Source: Chryseobacterium sp. FP211-J200
GTDB taxonomy: Bacteria; Bacteroidota; Bacteroidia; Flavobacteriales; Weeksellaceae
NCBI RefSeq assembly: GCF_001643375.1
Contig: NZ_LSHB01000013.1
Location: forward strand, 1-64,000
Length of the DNA stretch: 64,000 bases
Direction: 5' to 3'
Numbering within the stretch: position 1 is the first letter of the stretch; every line of letters begins with the position of its first letter. The notes under the pieces are model-generated. The model was not told the DNA's origin. It ran no database searches and worked only from the letters and a program-made list of their open reading frames with translations. Positions 1-9,374 of the stretch are shown piece by piece. The position numbers and the translations under genes are program-made.

Positions 1-84
1 GCATCCGGAAGTTATATTCTAGCATCCGGAAACCATATTCTCGCATCCGGAAACCATATTCTCGCATCCGTATTTAATATTCTT
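1..84. repeat. 21-bp tandem repeat, four units
   Basis: Four head-to-tail 21-bp units start at 1, 22, 43 and 64. Each begins GCATCCG and ends ATATTC plus two variable bases. Units 2 and 3 are identical, unit 1 differs in the middle, and unit 4 is the most diverged. Conserved ends with a variable six-base core are also the pattern of the array at about 50,985-51,215, read on the other strand. The array probably continues to the left of the window. It lies downstream of pnp. Confidence 0.85.
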
Positions 85-122
85 TTATCCCATACCACCC
101 TTTCCTCACACACAATCCACAC

Positions 123-153
123 AAAAAAAAATCCCCCGAAAACTCGGGGGATT
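123..153 (-). terminator. Rho-independent terminator of pnp
   Basis: Read on the minus strand, a stem of ATCCCCCGA pairing with TCGGGGGAT and a short loop is followed by a run of eight T. It lies just past the pnp stop codon. Confidence 0.85.
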
Positions 154-174
154 CAATATAATTAAGGCTTAATC

Positions 175-2382
175 TTAAGCTTCATTCAAAGGCTTGTGCT
201 CTCCTGGTTGGTCTTTACCTTCAGGGTTCACTTGACTTTCCGGTCTTGGTTTTGGTGCCGGTCTTTCTGGTCTTGGCAACAATACTTTTCTGGAAAGTTT
301 CATTTTCTTACGGTCATCATAACCCATAAATTTCACCTCCACTTGGTCACCTTCGTTGTAAGGCACTTTATCAAGACGCGCCCACTCGATCTCAGAGATG
401 TGAAGTAGTCCTTCAGTTCCCTTAGCGATCGCTACAAATGCTCCGAAGTCCATTACTTTAACAACTCTACCTTGGTAGATTTCGCCAACTGTTGGTACAA
501 AAGTGATCTCGTTGATCTTCGCGATAGCCTCGTTGATCTTCTCTCTACTCACACCAGAAATTTCGATTCTTCCGATCTCTCCAACTTCCTCGATAGCGAT
601 AACAGTATCTGTATCTTTCTGCATCTGCTGAATGATCTTTCCACCAGGTCCGATTACAGCACCAATGAAATCTTTAGAGATCTCTAGCATCACCATTTTC
701 GGAGCGTGAGGTTTCACGTCTTCTCTTGGTGCAGAGATGGTTTCATTTAATTTATCAAGGATATGCAATCTTCCGTCTCTAGCTTGTAGAAGGGCTTTTT
801 CCATAATGTCCATAGACAAACCTTGGATCTTGATATCCATCTGGCAAGCGGTAATTCCGTCTGCAGTTCCGGTTACTTTGAAGTCCATATCTCCCAAGTG
901 ATCTTCATCACCCAAGATATCAGAAAGCACTGTGAATTTCCCTGATTTTACATCAGTTACCAATCCCATTGCAATCCCAGAAACTGGTTTCTTGATTTGA
1001 ACACCTGCATCCATCAATGCTAAAGTCCCTGCACAAACAGTCGCCATAGAAGATGAACCGTTGGATTCCAAGATATCAGAAACAATACGGATAGTATAAG
1101 GATTTTCTTCCGGGATCATATTCGCCAAAGCTCTTTGAGCCAAGTTTCCGTGACCAACTTCTCTTCTGGAAGTTCCTCTCAAAGGTCTTGCTTCACCTGT
1201 AGAGAATGGTGGGAAGTTATAGTGTAGGAAGAATCTCTCGTCATAGTTGATCATCACGCTGTCAACCATATTCGCATCTTTCACAGAACCTAGAGTTACT
1301 GCTGTCAAAGATTGAGTTTCACCTCTTGTGAAGATCGCAGAACCGTGTGCTCCTGGCAAATAATCGATCTCACTCCAGATTGGACGGATGGTTTGAGGAT
1401 CACGACCATCAAGTCTGATCTTATCATTCAAGATCATCTGACGCATCGCTTCTTTCTCAACATCGTGGTAATATACTTTTACGAAAGGTGTTACTCTTTC
1501 CAATTCTTCAGCGTTATCAACATATTGAGCCAAAAACTCTTCACGCACCGCTTTGAATTTCTCTCCTCTTTCTTCTTTACTAGAAGGCGATTTCGCTACT
1601 TCATATACTTTATCGTAAGTTTCTTTCCACACTTTTTCACGGATCGCTTCGTCGTGATTCTCGTGGCTGTATTCTCTTTTTGGTAAAGATTTGCCTACTT
1701 TTTCAGCCAATCTCTCCTGAGCTTCCACTTGTTTCTTAATTTCAACGTGAGCGAATTGGATAGCCTCTAGCATTTCTGCTTCAGAGATCTCCTTCATCTC
1801 ACCTTCTACCATTACGATAGAATCTTTCGTTGCACCAACCATAATATCTAGGTCAGCGATCTTAAGGTCTTCTAATTTTGGATTAACAGAAAGTTTTCCT
1901 TCAATTCTTACCACTCTGATCTCAGACATTGGTCCGTTGAAAGGGATATCTGTGATCGCGATCGCTGCAGATGCTGCAAAACCTGCTAAGTCATCTGGAA
2001 TACATTGTCCATCGTAAGAGATCAAAGAGATCATGACCTGAACTTCCGCGTGGAAATCTTCTGGGAACAATGGTCTAAGAACTCTGTCCACCAAACGCAT
2101 TGTCAAGATCTCTTGATCGGATGGTCTAGCTTCTCTTCTGAAAAAGTTTCCAGGGATTTTCCCACCTGCGTAGAATTTTTCTCTGTAATCTACTGTCAAT
2201 GGCAAGAAATCTACGCCATCTTTTGCTTCTTTGCTGGCCACAACAGTTGCTAAAAGCATTGTTCCACCCATTTTTACTACTACAGATCCATCAGCCTGTT
2301 TTGCCAATTTCCCTGTTTCGATTGTGATCTCTCTGCCGTCTGCAAGAATGACCGTTTCTGTAATTGCTTGAGGTATACTCAT
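175..2382 (-). CDS. pnp: Polyribonucleotide nucleotidyltransferase (PNPase)
   Basis: PNPase degrades RNA 3' to 5' by phosphorolysis in the cytoplasm and takes part in mRNA turnover and RNA quality control. The 735 residues show the full family order: first RNase PH domain (about 15-150), a helical linker, second RNase PH domain (about 325-545) with the metal-binding [12 protein letters not shown] segment near 497, a KH domain with GPGG near 579, and an S1 domain (about 635-705). A Pro/Lys-rich tail follows. The start is ATG at 2382. A TAAATTTG -7 element lies about 70 bases upstream on the same strand (2450-2457). The gene appears to be transcribed alone, with its own terminator. Confidence 0.98.
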   Translation of the reverse strand: MSIPQAITETVILADGREITIETGKLAKQADGSVVVKMGGTMLLATVVASKEAKDGVDFLPLTVDYREKFYAGGKIPGNFFRREARPSDQEILTMRLVDRVLRPLFPEDFHAEVQVMISLISYDGQCIPDDLAGFAASAAIAITDIPFNGPMSEIRVVRIEGKLSVNPKLEDLKIADLDIMVGATKDSIVMVEGEMKEISEAEMLEAIQFAHVEIKKQVEAQERLAEKVGKSLPKREYSHENHDEAIREKVWKETYDKVYEVAKSPSSKEERGEKFKAVREEFLAQYVDNAEELERVTPFVKVYYHDVEKEAMRQMILNDKIRLDGRDPQTIRPIWSEIDYLPGAHGSAIFTRGETQSLTAVTLGSVKDANMVDSVMINYDERFFLHYNFPPFSTGEARPLRGTSRREVGHGNLAQRALANMIPEENPYTIRIVSDILESNGSSSMATVCAGTLALMDAGVQIKKPVSGIAMGLVTDVKSGKFTVLSDILGDEDHLGDMDFKVTGTADGITACQMDIKIQGLSMDIMEKALLQARDGRLHILDKLNETISAPREDVKPHAPKMVMLEISKDFIGAVIGPGGKIIQQMQKDTDTVIAIEEVGEIGRIEISGVSREKINEAIAKINEITFVPTVGEIYQGRVVKVMDFGAFVAIAKGTEGLLHISEIEWARLDKVPYNEGDQVEVKFMGYDDRKKMKLSRKVLLPRPERPAPKPRPESQVNPEGKDQPGEHKPLNEA

Positions 2383-2449
2383 AAATTGTTTTGTGTTGCA
2401 CTCCGTATTGAGCGCTTTAATTAATTATATTTCGTCTAAAAATGTGGTG

Positions 2450-2457
2450 CAAATTTA
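2450..2457 (-). promoter_or_regulatory. Probable pnp -7 promoter element
   Basis: The minus strand reads TAAATTTG, matching the Bacteroidota TAnnTTTG -7 consensus, about 68 bases before the pnp start. No convincing TTG was found at -33, so support is partial. Confidence 0.4.
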
Positions 2458-2561
2458 CTGTTTTTGTTTGGATTTTCTGAAATTCCATTGAAATATAGAT
2501 TTTAATATTCTATTTTTACAATTCATTTAATTAAAAGAGCTGCACAGTACTCTTAAAATCC

Positions 2562-2583
2562 CGTGAAAATCATTGTTTTCACG
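2562..2583. promoter_or_regulatory. Inverted repeat just upstream of MFS gene
   Basis: CGTGAAAA and TTTTCACG form perfect 8-base arms around a 6-base loop, ending 14 bases before the MFS start codon. It could be an operator or an mRNA hairpin over the ribosome entry site. Nothing in the window identifies a cognate regulator. Confidence 0.35.
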
Positions 2584-2597
2584 TTCAATATTTTTTT

Positions 2598-3842
2598 ATG
2601 AAAACCGAAACTTCATTTATCAAAAATCCATTTTTTATATCCTGGGTGTTAGCATTAATCTTTTACGCTTTGGAATATGCAGTAAGGTCCTCACCAAGTG
2701 TCATGATCAGCCATCTTGAAAATTCCTACAGCGTCAACTCGACCGAAGTAAGTTCATTGGCAAGCGCCTATTACATCAGCTACTCTATCACCAGTTTGGC
2801 CGCAGGTTTATTTCTTGACAGATTGGGAGCGAGGAAACCTGTATTTTTCGGGATCTTGGTTTTAGCAACTGGATGTCTGCTTTTTGGAGGATCAAATTAT
2901 ATTGTCGGTTACACAGGAAGATTACTGCAGGGAATGGGTTCTGCAATGGCTTTTCCAGCAGCAGTTTACATCGCAGTGAAAGCGTTCTCAGGAAAGAATC
3001 TCGCAACAGCTATCGGAATCACCCAGACTTTGGGAATGCTCGGTGGATCGGCTGGTCAAAAATTAAGCAACACGTATCTGACAAACGGAAATAGTGTTCA
3101 CAGCATTTGGATCATCTTTGGTATTAGCTCTTTGATCTTGGCTTTGTTGGCATTCCTTTTTACACCTAAATCAGAACCAGGAGAAAAAATCGAAAAGCAA
3201 AAGAATTTTCTTGACAATTATAAGATCATCTTCGGAAATCCTCAAAGTTATCTGTCCGGTTTGGTGTCTGGATTTCTATTTGCGCCGACCACCATCTTCG
3301 CTATGATCTGGGGTGTTGATTTTCTGCAAAAAAGCAGAGGTCTTTCTCAGGAAAGTGCTACAGTAGCTTGTGCGCTGGTACCAATCGGATGGGCCATTGG
3401 ATGTCCGCTTTTGGGTTGGATCGCTGATAAAATAAAACGCAGAATTCCTGTGATCGTTGGCGGAGCGCTTATAATGATTCTTTCTCTGTTGCAAATTGCT
3501 TATTTACCAAGTTTGATCCCCGTTAATATTTCTCTTTTACTAATGGGAATTGGTTCTGGTGCTGCCATGATCCCTTACTCCATCATCAAAGAAGTGAATC
3601 CTGACAAAGTGAAAGGAAGTGCAACAGGAGCGATCAATTTCTTGACGTTTGGCGTGACAACACTTTTAGCACCGCTATTTTCCTCACTATATGGTTCGAA
3701 GTTGACAGCGAGTTTGGACAGCAATTCATTGTTACAGCATTCGCTATTATTCTTCGTGATCGGGATAACTTGTGCTATCATCATCACTATTTTTCTGAGA
3801 GAAACTGGAAATTTAAAACCCGAAGATACTTCATCCAATTAA
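2598..3842 (+). CDS. Major facilitator superfamily transporter
   Basis: This is a 414-residue inner-membrane protein of MFS size with about 12 predicted membrane helices. The loop after helix 2 carries DRLGARKP, the MFS signature between helices 2 and 3. GRLLQGMGSA around helix 4 and a repeated DKIKRR loop in the second half also fit the fold. It resembles the sugar-phosphate/organic-anion branch of MFS, but no residue fixes the substrate. The charged break between the halves (about 195-210) is rich in Lys and Glu. It runs convergently with the PepSY gene, with only about 50 bases between the stops. An inverted repeat lies directly before its start. Confidence 0.85.
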   Translation: MKTETSFIKNPFFISWVLALIFYALEYAVRSSPSVMISHLENSYSVNSTEVSSLASAYYISYSITSLAAGLFLDRLGARKPVFFGILVLATGCLLFGGSNYIVGYTGRLLQGMGSAMAFPAAVYIAVKAFSGKNLATAIGITQTLGMLGGSAGQKLSNTYLTNGNSVHSIWIIFGISSLILALLAFLFTPKSEPGEKIEKQKNFLDNYKIIFGNPQSYLSGLVSGFLFAPTTIFAMIWGVDFLQKSRGLSQESATVACALVPIGWAIGCPLLGWIADKIKRRIPVIVGGALIMILSLLQIAYLPSLIPVNISLLLMGIGSGAAMIPYSIIKEVNPDKVKGSATGAINFLTFGVTTLLAPLFSSLYGSKLTASLDSNSLLQHSLLFFVIGITCAIIITIFLRETGNLKPEDTSSN

Positions 3843-3894
3843 GATAATTTATATAAGGAATATCGGGGTTTGATGAAATTATTACCTAAATAAT

Positions 3895-4992
3895 TTAAGT
3901 CAGAACCTTTGCTCGGATGCTTGGTTTTTTCTTCTTTTTCTTTTTGCCGAACCAGATGATGAATCCAGTGATAGGTAAAGAAACGCCGATAAGCGTCATC
4001 AGAAAATAAATCAATTTACCTACGAAACCAAAGGCACTTCCCGTATGCAGTGGTTTCATCCATGATTTGACTTTAAAATAAAGGCTAACTTTTTCGTAAG
4101 AATCTTCTTTCAACAAAGCTGCAGTCTCAGGATGGTAATAGAGATCATCTTTTCCTACTGAGACATCTAGATAATCCTTTTTCTTATCTGGCAGACCGAT
4201 CTGCACCTTTTCGTCACGCTCCGTCAAATAATATTTATGAGTGATCATCGCATAAGTTTGTGCACTCACCTGATGACTTTGTGTGTCAAATTTTATTTCC
4301 TCTGATTCAAATATCGAATAGCTCCAGGTAATTCCCGTAAGGCACATCAGCATGAGCAAGGGTGTTGAATAAATCCCACCAACAGCGTGAAAATCCCAGT
4401 TCAATCGCTTTGTGCTCGCGTCCCATTTGATCTTGATTCTTTGCTTTAAGATCTTATTATTTTTTGGCCACCATAAAATGACGCCTGTCAAAATGATCAA
4501 AATATAAGCAACACAGCAAATTCCAGTGATGGTCTTACCTATTTTTCCCATAATTAGTTTTCTGTGAAATTCCTCCATCCAAGTGAAAAGGTGGCGACCT
4601 GGTTTGATCACTTCCTGAACTTTTCCATTGTAAGGATCAACCCCAATAAAACTTCTCTCAAGTCTTGAACCTTTGGTCACAAAAAGAATATTTCCGCCTT
4701 TCCCCAGATCTTTCGTCAGAACAATTCTTGCGATCTCATTATCGTTTGAATGTTGTTTAGCGGAATCAAGTAAACTTTCTATTGGTAATAACTGATCTGT
4801 ATTTCGACCTTCTGAGGCGTAATAGAATTTAGGATAAATGATAGGTTCCAACTCATCTTCAAAAGACAAAACTGCACCACTCGCTGCTATAAGAACGAAA
4901 ACAATCCCAACGACCAAGCCTACCCACAAATGAACCGTAGAAACCAATCCTTTGAAGAAAGACGGCTTTTTCTTTTTTTTCATCGAGACCAT
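3895..4992 (-). CDS. PepSY-domain membrane protein (iron-regulated reductase type)
   Basis: A 365-residue protein of the PepSY-associated TM family, in which several members act as ferric-siderophore reductases beside TonB-dependent receptors. A Lys-rich cytoplasmic N-terminus leads into TM1 (about 17-42). A periplasmic PepSY-like region follows, then TM2 near 160-180, TM3 near 210-232 and a last TM near 335-355 with a poly-Lys tail. Histidines in or near the helices (HLW, HRK, HAVGG) could be heme or metal ligands. The start could be MVSM at 4992 or MKKKKK at 4983. The stop codon of the upstream receptor remnant touches this start, so the two were one operon. The reading frame is intact although the receptor is broken. 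Confidence 0.8.
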   Translation of the reverse strand: MVSMKKKKKPSFFKGLVSTVHLWVGLVVGIVFVLIAASGAVLSFEDELEPIIYPKFYYASEGRNTDQLLPIESLLDSAKQHSNDNEIARIVLTKDLGKGGNILFVTKGSRLERSFIGVDPYNGKVQEVIKPGRHLFTWMEEFHRKLIMGKIGKTITGICCVAYILIILTGVILWWPKNNKILKQRIKIKWDASTKRLNWDFHAVGGIYSTPLLMLMCLTGITWSYSIFESEEIKFDTQSHQVSAQTYAMITHKYYLTERDEKVQIGLPDKKKDYLDVSVGKDDLYYHPETAALLKEDSYEKVSLYFKVKSWMKPLHTGSAFGFVGKLIYFLMTLIGVSLPITGFIIWFGKKKKKKKPSIRAKVLT

Positions 4993-6776
4993 TTAAAATG
5001 AATATCCTACAGACAACATAAAGTTACGAGGTGTGCCTGGAAACAGTCGCGCATAATTGAAACCGCCCACCCAATACGTTTTATTAAAAGCATTGTTGAG
5101 ATTAAGTGCCATTCTGAAATGATCGATCTGATAAAAGACCGCTGCGTTTGCAACAACATAGGCCGGTAATTCTAAGATAGCCACATCAGTCAGCCTTTTG
5201 GTCCCAATCTTGGCGTGAATGCTTTTTGCTAGATATTCTTTTCCGAATTGGTCGTATAACCTTGAACATCAGTATAGAATTCCTGTCTTAGACCGATCAA
5301 AGCTTTCTACTTTCTCCACGAGATCTGATGCTGTACATAAACACCGTTAAGAAAATATTTCGAAGGCGTTTCTTCTTGGCTGACATTGATATAATTCGAG
5401 ATCTCGGAAATGGAATAATCCGGGTTGTCCAAATTAAAATAAGGAACATTCGGAACCGGAATACCATCTTTGATCATATATCTTTCAGGAAATTTCGGAT
5501 CAAATCTCGCAATCACGCTTTTACCATCTGCAGACAGAAATCCTGATGCATTGTAAGTGGAATTTCCCTCAGGAAAGATCTCCTGAATATGGTCATATCC
5601 AACCAAAGTTTTGTGATTGAATTCCCCAGTTTTATAATCGAATGTCAGATAACCTGTAAAATTATCAATGTAATTCTTGCGAAGTCTGCGAATCGTCTGC
5701 ATTCCCATCAAAGTCGGGATCTGAATGCCATTGACGTCGACTGCAAAATTGTTGGACGTACGGTGTTCCAACAGATCTTCATCGTACATAGACCTCAGAT
5801 AAGAAGCATTGAATGAAATATGGTCATTGAATTTGTGCTGCAAAGAAACAGTCGTGAAAATACTAAGTTCCTTCTGGTAATCATTCTTTTTACCAATGGC
5901 AAATGAGATTGGAACCGAATATAAATCTGTTCCCTCCGTCGCACCAAAAATAGGCTGTCCGCGATCCAGTCTGCCATCTGTATTCTGATAGACAAAATCA
6001 AAATTGACGCTTGTTTTTTCATTCGGGATGAAAGAGAACGAAGGTGCGACAACAAAAGCCGTCTGGTCCTGTAGAATACGGAATGATTCAGTATTTTGGT
6101 ACGCTAAGTTGAAACGATAGAGAAGCGTCTTTTTTTCGTTCATCGGTCCTGTAAAATCTCCCAGTATCCTATTCGTCTTAAAACTACCAGTCGAAAAATT
6201 CACGGAGTTTCTAAGTTCTTTCAGTGGTTTTTTGGTCACCGTATTGATCGTTCCGCCTGGATCTGTATTGGCAAACAAAGCGGATGCAGGTCCTTTGATT
6301 ACTTCGATCCTTTCTACATAAGGTGTCAGGTTTTGCGCCCAACCTCGGGTAGAGATCCTTTGTCCGTTGATCAATGTATTGCAAGCCCGGAAACCACGCA
6401 AAACAAAATCATTGTTGTTGTAAGAACTTTGATTGACACCACTGATATTCTTCACCGCATCACTCGTTTTGAAAGCAGCCTGATCATCCAAGGTTTCTTT
6501 CGTAACGTAGTTGATGGATTGCGGAACATCTATCAGATCAGCATCGGTCTTTGTGGCGCTGAAGGTTCTTGTATTTTTGTAGCCACGTTCCTTGCGGCCG
6601 GTGATCTCAACTGTTTGGATCTGGACAGCAGAATCATCTAATGTATCTTTCTTTATTTTGTTGGATGAAATACTATCAGTAATTGGTCTATTTTGATCTG
6701 TTTCCTGAGCGGACAAATTTTCCGAAGCAAAAAATAAAAGAGCTAAAGCACTTATCAAAGTGATCTTTTTATTCAT
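4993..6776 (-). pseudogene. TonB-dependent siderophore receptor, inactivated
   Basis: This was an outer-membrane receptor for ferric siderophores. From ATG at 6776 a signal peptide (cleavage near SAQ), a plug domain (DVPQSINYVTKETL; YVERIEVIKGPASALFANTDPGG) and the first barrel strands are normal. The frame then stops at TAG 5307-5309, where a Trp (TGG) would fit. The same frame stays receptor-like past this stop, meets a second TAG at 5229-5231, and runs on to about 5200. There the homology jumps and shifts frame to the last strands (KRLTDVAILELPAY at 5199-5158, ending FMLSVGYSF at the 4993 stop). Roughly 150 residues of barrel, judged from the usual 700-800-residue length, are missing at the jump. 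Two nonsense codons plus a deletion make function very unlikely. An extended open frame begins upstream at 6842, but the signal peptide marks 6776 as the start. Confidence 0.88.
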
Positions 6777-6942
6777 AAAAATTAAATGAGAAGTTGTTAG
6801 TACAATATTTTCAACGTGAATTGTATTTGAATAACCCGTCACCTCAAAAAAGAAGCATTAGCCTATTCAAGCATATTTTCAGCGCGAAAATAACGTTTAA
6901 TTAGATTAAATAAAAATAACAGGAATAGGTTTTTAACTAAAC

Positions 6943-6989
6943 TTAACATTGTGTTAAACTGAAGTAATAATCAATTAACACACCGTTAA
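6943..6989. promoter_or_regulatory. Two tandem TTAAC dyads upstream of receptor remnant
   Basis: TTAACA-TTG-TGTTAA (6943-6957) and TTAAC-ACACC-GTTAA (6975-6989) are two small inverted repeats with the same half-site, centred 32 bases apart. They lie in the gap between the receptor pseudogene and the AarF-type gene. They may be regulator binding sites, but no regulator is assigned. Confidence 0.3.
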
Positions 6990-7053
6990 CATTGAAAGCC
7001 AAAAAGCATGATCGGTAATATATTATTATAAAATTTCAAAAATTTGATGAAGA

Positions 7054-8697
7054 CTACTTTCTCATAATTCTCAACAGAAGAGTGACAACCAATACAATCG
7101 AAAACAAAAATCCCAAAACAGCCACCAACGACATTTCGCCAATCCTAGGTCCGGATTCTGAAACGAAAACGATGGATGTAGCGATAATATTCGCACCCAA
7201 TACCATTGCTAAAATCAGATTAATGATGCTCGATTTGATAAGTTGATTGGTTTTCTCAATATTTTTGATCTCGCTGGAAATCGTGAATTTATTATCATCT
7301 AGTTTTTGCAAAACGGAGCGCAATTCTTTCGGAATTTCATCCACGTTATCTGTGAAATTCATCATTTTGTCCATTCCGGATTTGAAGAGTTTTTTTGGAC
7401 TGATCTTTCTCGTCAGGATTTTTTTAGTATAAGGATGAAGACTTTTCACAATGTCCAAGTCGGGATTAATTGTTCTCCCAACGCCTTCTATCAGGCCAAT
7501 TCCTTTGAACAGAAGATAAAAATAATCCGGCATATAAAGCTGATTGTCCTTCAAAACATCTTTCATTTTATTGATGATAATATGCGGATCGATATTTTTC
7601 AGTGATGTGCTGTGAACGAAATTCAAAACTTCCTCCACATCATTTTCAAATCGCCTGTCATCCGGAATCTCGTAACTAACCGCCATTTTCTTTAATGACC
7701 TAACAATTTTATTAGAGTTTTTAGCAACAAATGCGACGATCAAACTTTCAAGAATCTCTTTATCATTCGGCTGGATTTTCCCGACTGCGCCAAAATCAAT
7801 GAAAACTACTCGCCCATCTTTCTTCACCAAAATATTTCCTGCGTGCGGATCGGCGTGGAAAAACCCGTAATCCAAAATCTGAGAAACGAAAAGCCTTAAC
7901 CCAACCTCGGAAATTACAACTGGATTAATGTTATTATGAAGAAGTTCAGTTTTATCTGTGACCTTAATTCCGTCAATAAACTCCATACAAAGGACATTAT
8001 TATTGGAAAATTCGTCATAGACAATTGGAACGTAAGTTTCCTTATTATTTTTGAAATTCAAAGCAAACTGTTTGATGTTATTGCGTTCATTGACCAACGA
8101 AACTTCCTCCAGCAAAGACTTTTCGAAAGTGGCGATGGCTTGTTTTAAATTTAATTTTGAAGCAATTTCTGAATAAGTGGAAATCAATTTCACCAAGTCC
8201 TTTATCAGCAGTAGATCATCCTCGATCACACTTAGAACATCAGGTTTTTTGACCTTTAAAATAACCTCTTCTCCAGTAATCAAAGTTGCTCTATAAACTT
8301 GCGCAATAGAAGCCGTCGCCAAAGGTTTTGCAACGATTTCCGAGAAGTATTCTTTGACCGAAATATTGAATTCATTCTCCAAAATTTCATTAACATTCAT
8401 ATCAACAACTTCCACCCTGTCCTGAAGTTTTTGCAATTCCTGAATCAGTTCCGGCGGAAGCAGATCTTCACGATTACTGAACGTTTGACCAAGCTTCACA
8501 AAGGTTGGACCCAATTCTTCCAAAACCAATCTGATTCTTTCGTAAACGGTTTCTTTCGAAATAATTTCGTCAGAATTTACAGAGTTTTCTTCCGGCTTTT
8601 TTCCCATTCTGGCAATCATATCTTTGAAACCATACTTACTGAGAACGGAGATCAATCTGGCAGAACGTTTGAGTTTTCGCTGTTGTTTATCGAACAT
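7054..8697 (-). CDS. ABC1/AarF/UbiB family atypical kinase
   Basis: Members of this family are ATP-binding kinase-like membrane proteins, several of which are needed for quinone synthesis or lipid homeostasis. Start is taken as MFDKQQRK at 8697; the open frame extends 12 codons further upstream. Features in order: the family N-terminal signature with KLGQTFSNREDLLPPEL, ATASIAQVYRA (the Ala-rich nucleotide loop), ILKVKKP (Lys), HADPHAGNILV (catalytic loop) and FIDFGAVG (DFG-like). Two membrane helices close the protein (last 55 residues). The target is not known. This organism should use menaquinone, so a direct ubiquinone role is unlikely. Confidence 0.88.
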   Translation of the reverse strand: MFDKQQRKLKRSARLISVLSKYGFKDMIARMGKKPEENSVNSDEIISKETVYERIRLVLEELGPTFVKLGQTFSNREDLLPPELIQELQKLQDRVEVVDMNVNEILENEFNISVKEYFSEIVAKPLATASIAQVYRATLITGEEVILKVKKPDVLSVIEDDLLLIKDLVKLISTYSEIASKLNLKQAIATFEKSLLEEVSLVNERNNIKQFALNFKNNKETYVPIVYDEFSNNNVLCMEFIDGIKVTDKTELLHNNINPVVISEVGLRLFVSQILDYGFFHADPHAGNILVKKDGRVVFIDFGAVGKIQPNDKEILESLIVAFVAKNSNKIVRSLKKMAVSYEIPDDRRFENDVEEVLNFVHSTSLKNIDPHIIINKMKDVLKDNQLYMPDYFYLLFKGIGLIEGVGRTINPDLDIVKSLHPYTKKILTRKISPKKLFKSGMDKMMNFTDNVDEIPKELRSVLQKLDDNKFTISSEIKNIEKTNQLIKSSIINLILAMVLGANIIATSIVFVSESGPRIGEMSLVAVLGFLFSIVLVVTLLLRIMRK

Positions 8698-8767
8698 AAT
8701 TAAAAAAATAAAGGAGCTACAAAGTAACTCCAAAAATTATTCCCAGAAATCAAAAAGTTTTCGAGAG

Positions 8768-8887
8768 CCTCAGACTGACAACCTTATGATCTTCGACTCC
8801 GCTCAGACTGACAATTCTAAAACATTCGACTCCGCTCAATGTGACAAGTTAAGTGTCAGAGATGTCACACTGAGCGGAGTCGAAGTG
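8768..8887. repeat. REP-like repeat cluster with long hairpin
   Basis: Two direct copies of TTCGACTCCGCTCA followed by a variable base pair and TGACA lie at 8792-8813 and 8826-8846. An inverted copy lies at 8863-8887. The last two form a stem of about 24 bp with one internal mismatch and a 16-base loop. An upstream fragment CCTCAGACTGACAA at 8768 recurs at 22,728-22,741. This matches intergenic palindromes dispersed in flavobacterial chromosomes. It sits upstream of the kinase gene and downstream of the small 8911 gene. Confidence 0.75.
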
Positions 8888-8910
8888 CTTACATTATAAA
8901 ATTAAGACAA

Positions 8911-9225
8911 TTAAAACCTCTTTTTCTTCGGATCAAGAAAAGTTGGAAAGACCATCACGTATTCTCCAAATTTCAAATTGATTCTTTCTTCCAGATTCAC
9001 CAACTCACTTTCTATAAACTGATCTCTCATATCATCATTGTCAAAAACCAAAAGCAAATTGGTGTTTTTCCCCTCACCCAACATATCGGACCGAACTTCA
9101 GAAAGAATATATTTTTCAACATCCAAAAGATTTTCCACCATCTGATGCAGATCACTTTCCACATAGAGGTCCCATTCTTCAATTTTATTTTCGATTGTAT
9201 GAAATGTAATACTAAGGATGCTCAT
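8911..9225 (-). CDS. Small conserved protein, DUF4286-like
   Basis: A 104-residue cytoplasmic protein with an alpha/beta plait-like pattern (SITFHTIENKIEEWDLYV... FDNDDMRDQFIESEL... YVMVFPTFLDP). Length and pattern fit the DUF4286 family of Bacteroidota, which has no known function. The start is ATG at 9225. It lies divergent from gyrA with about 150 bases between them, and the REP-like cluster is downstream. Confidence 0.6.
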   Translation of the reverse strand: MSILSITFHTIENKIEEWDLYVESDLHQMVENLLDVEKYILSEVRSDMLGEGKNTNLLLVFDNDDMRDQFIESELVNLEERINLKFGEYVMVFPTFLDPKKKRF

Positions 9226-9374
9226 TTTTTATATTTTTTTATGATTAATGTTGATAAATTCAGAATGCAAAAATCGGTTTTTTTTTGTAAATTAGCGCGT
9301 TATAAAAAAGACAAAAACTATAAGTGTCAGAACATATTTTAATATTCTGATATACAATAAATTAAAAAATATTT

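Noticed and set aside
1-84. CRISPR array at the left edge
   Set aside because: Units are contiguous 21-bp repeats with no spacers of constant length and no cas genes nearby.
2562-2583. Terminator of an unknown transcript before the MFS gene
   Set aside because: The stem is AT-rich and short, and no gene precedes it on the plus strand; operator or leader hairpin is the better reading.
5190-5310. Readthrough or recoding of the TAG codons in the receptor
   Set aside because: There are two stops and a frame-shifting deletion; no recoding element would restore the missing barrel.
7054-8697. UbiB of ubiquinone synthesis
   Set aside because: Bacteroidota use menaquinone, so the protein is given only as an ABC1/AarF-family kinase.
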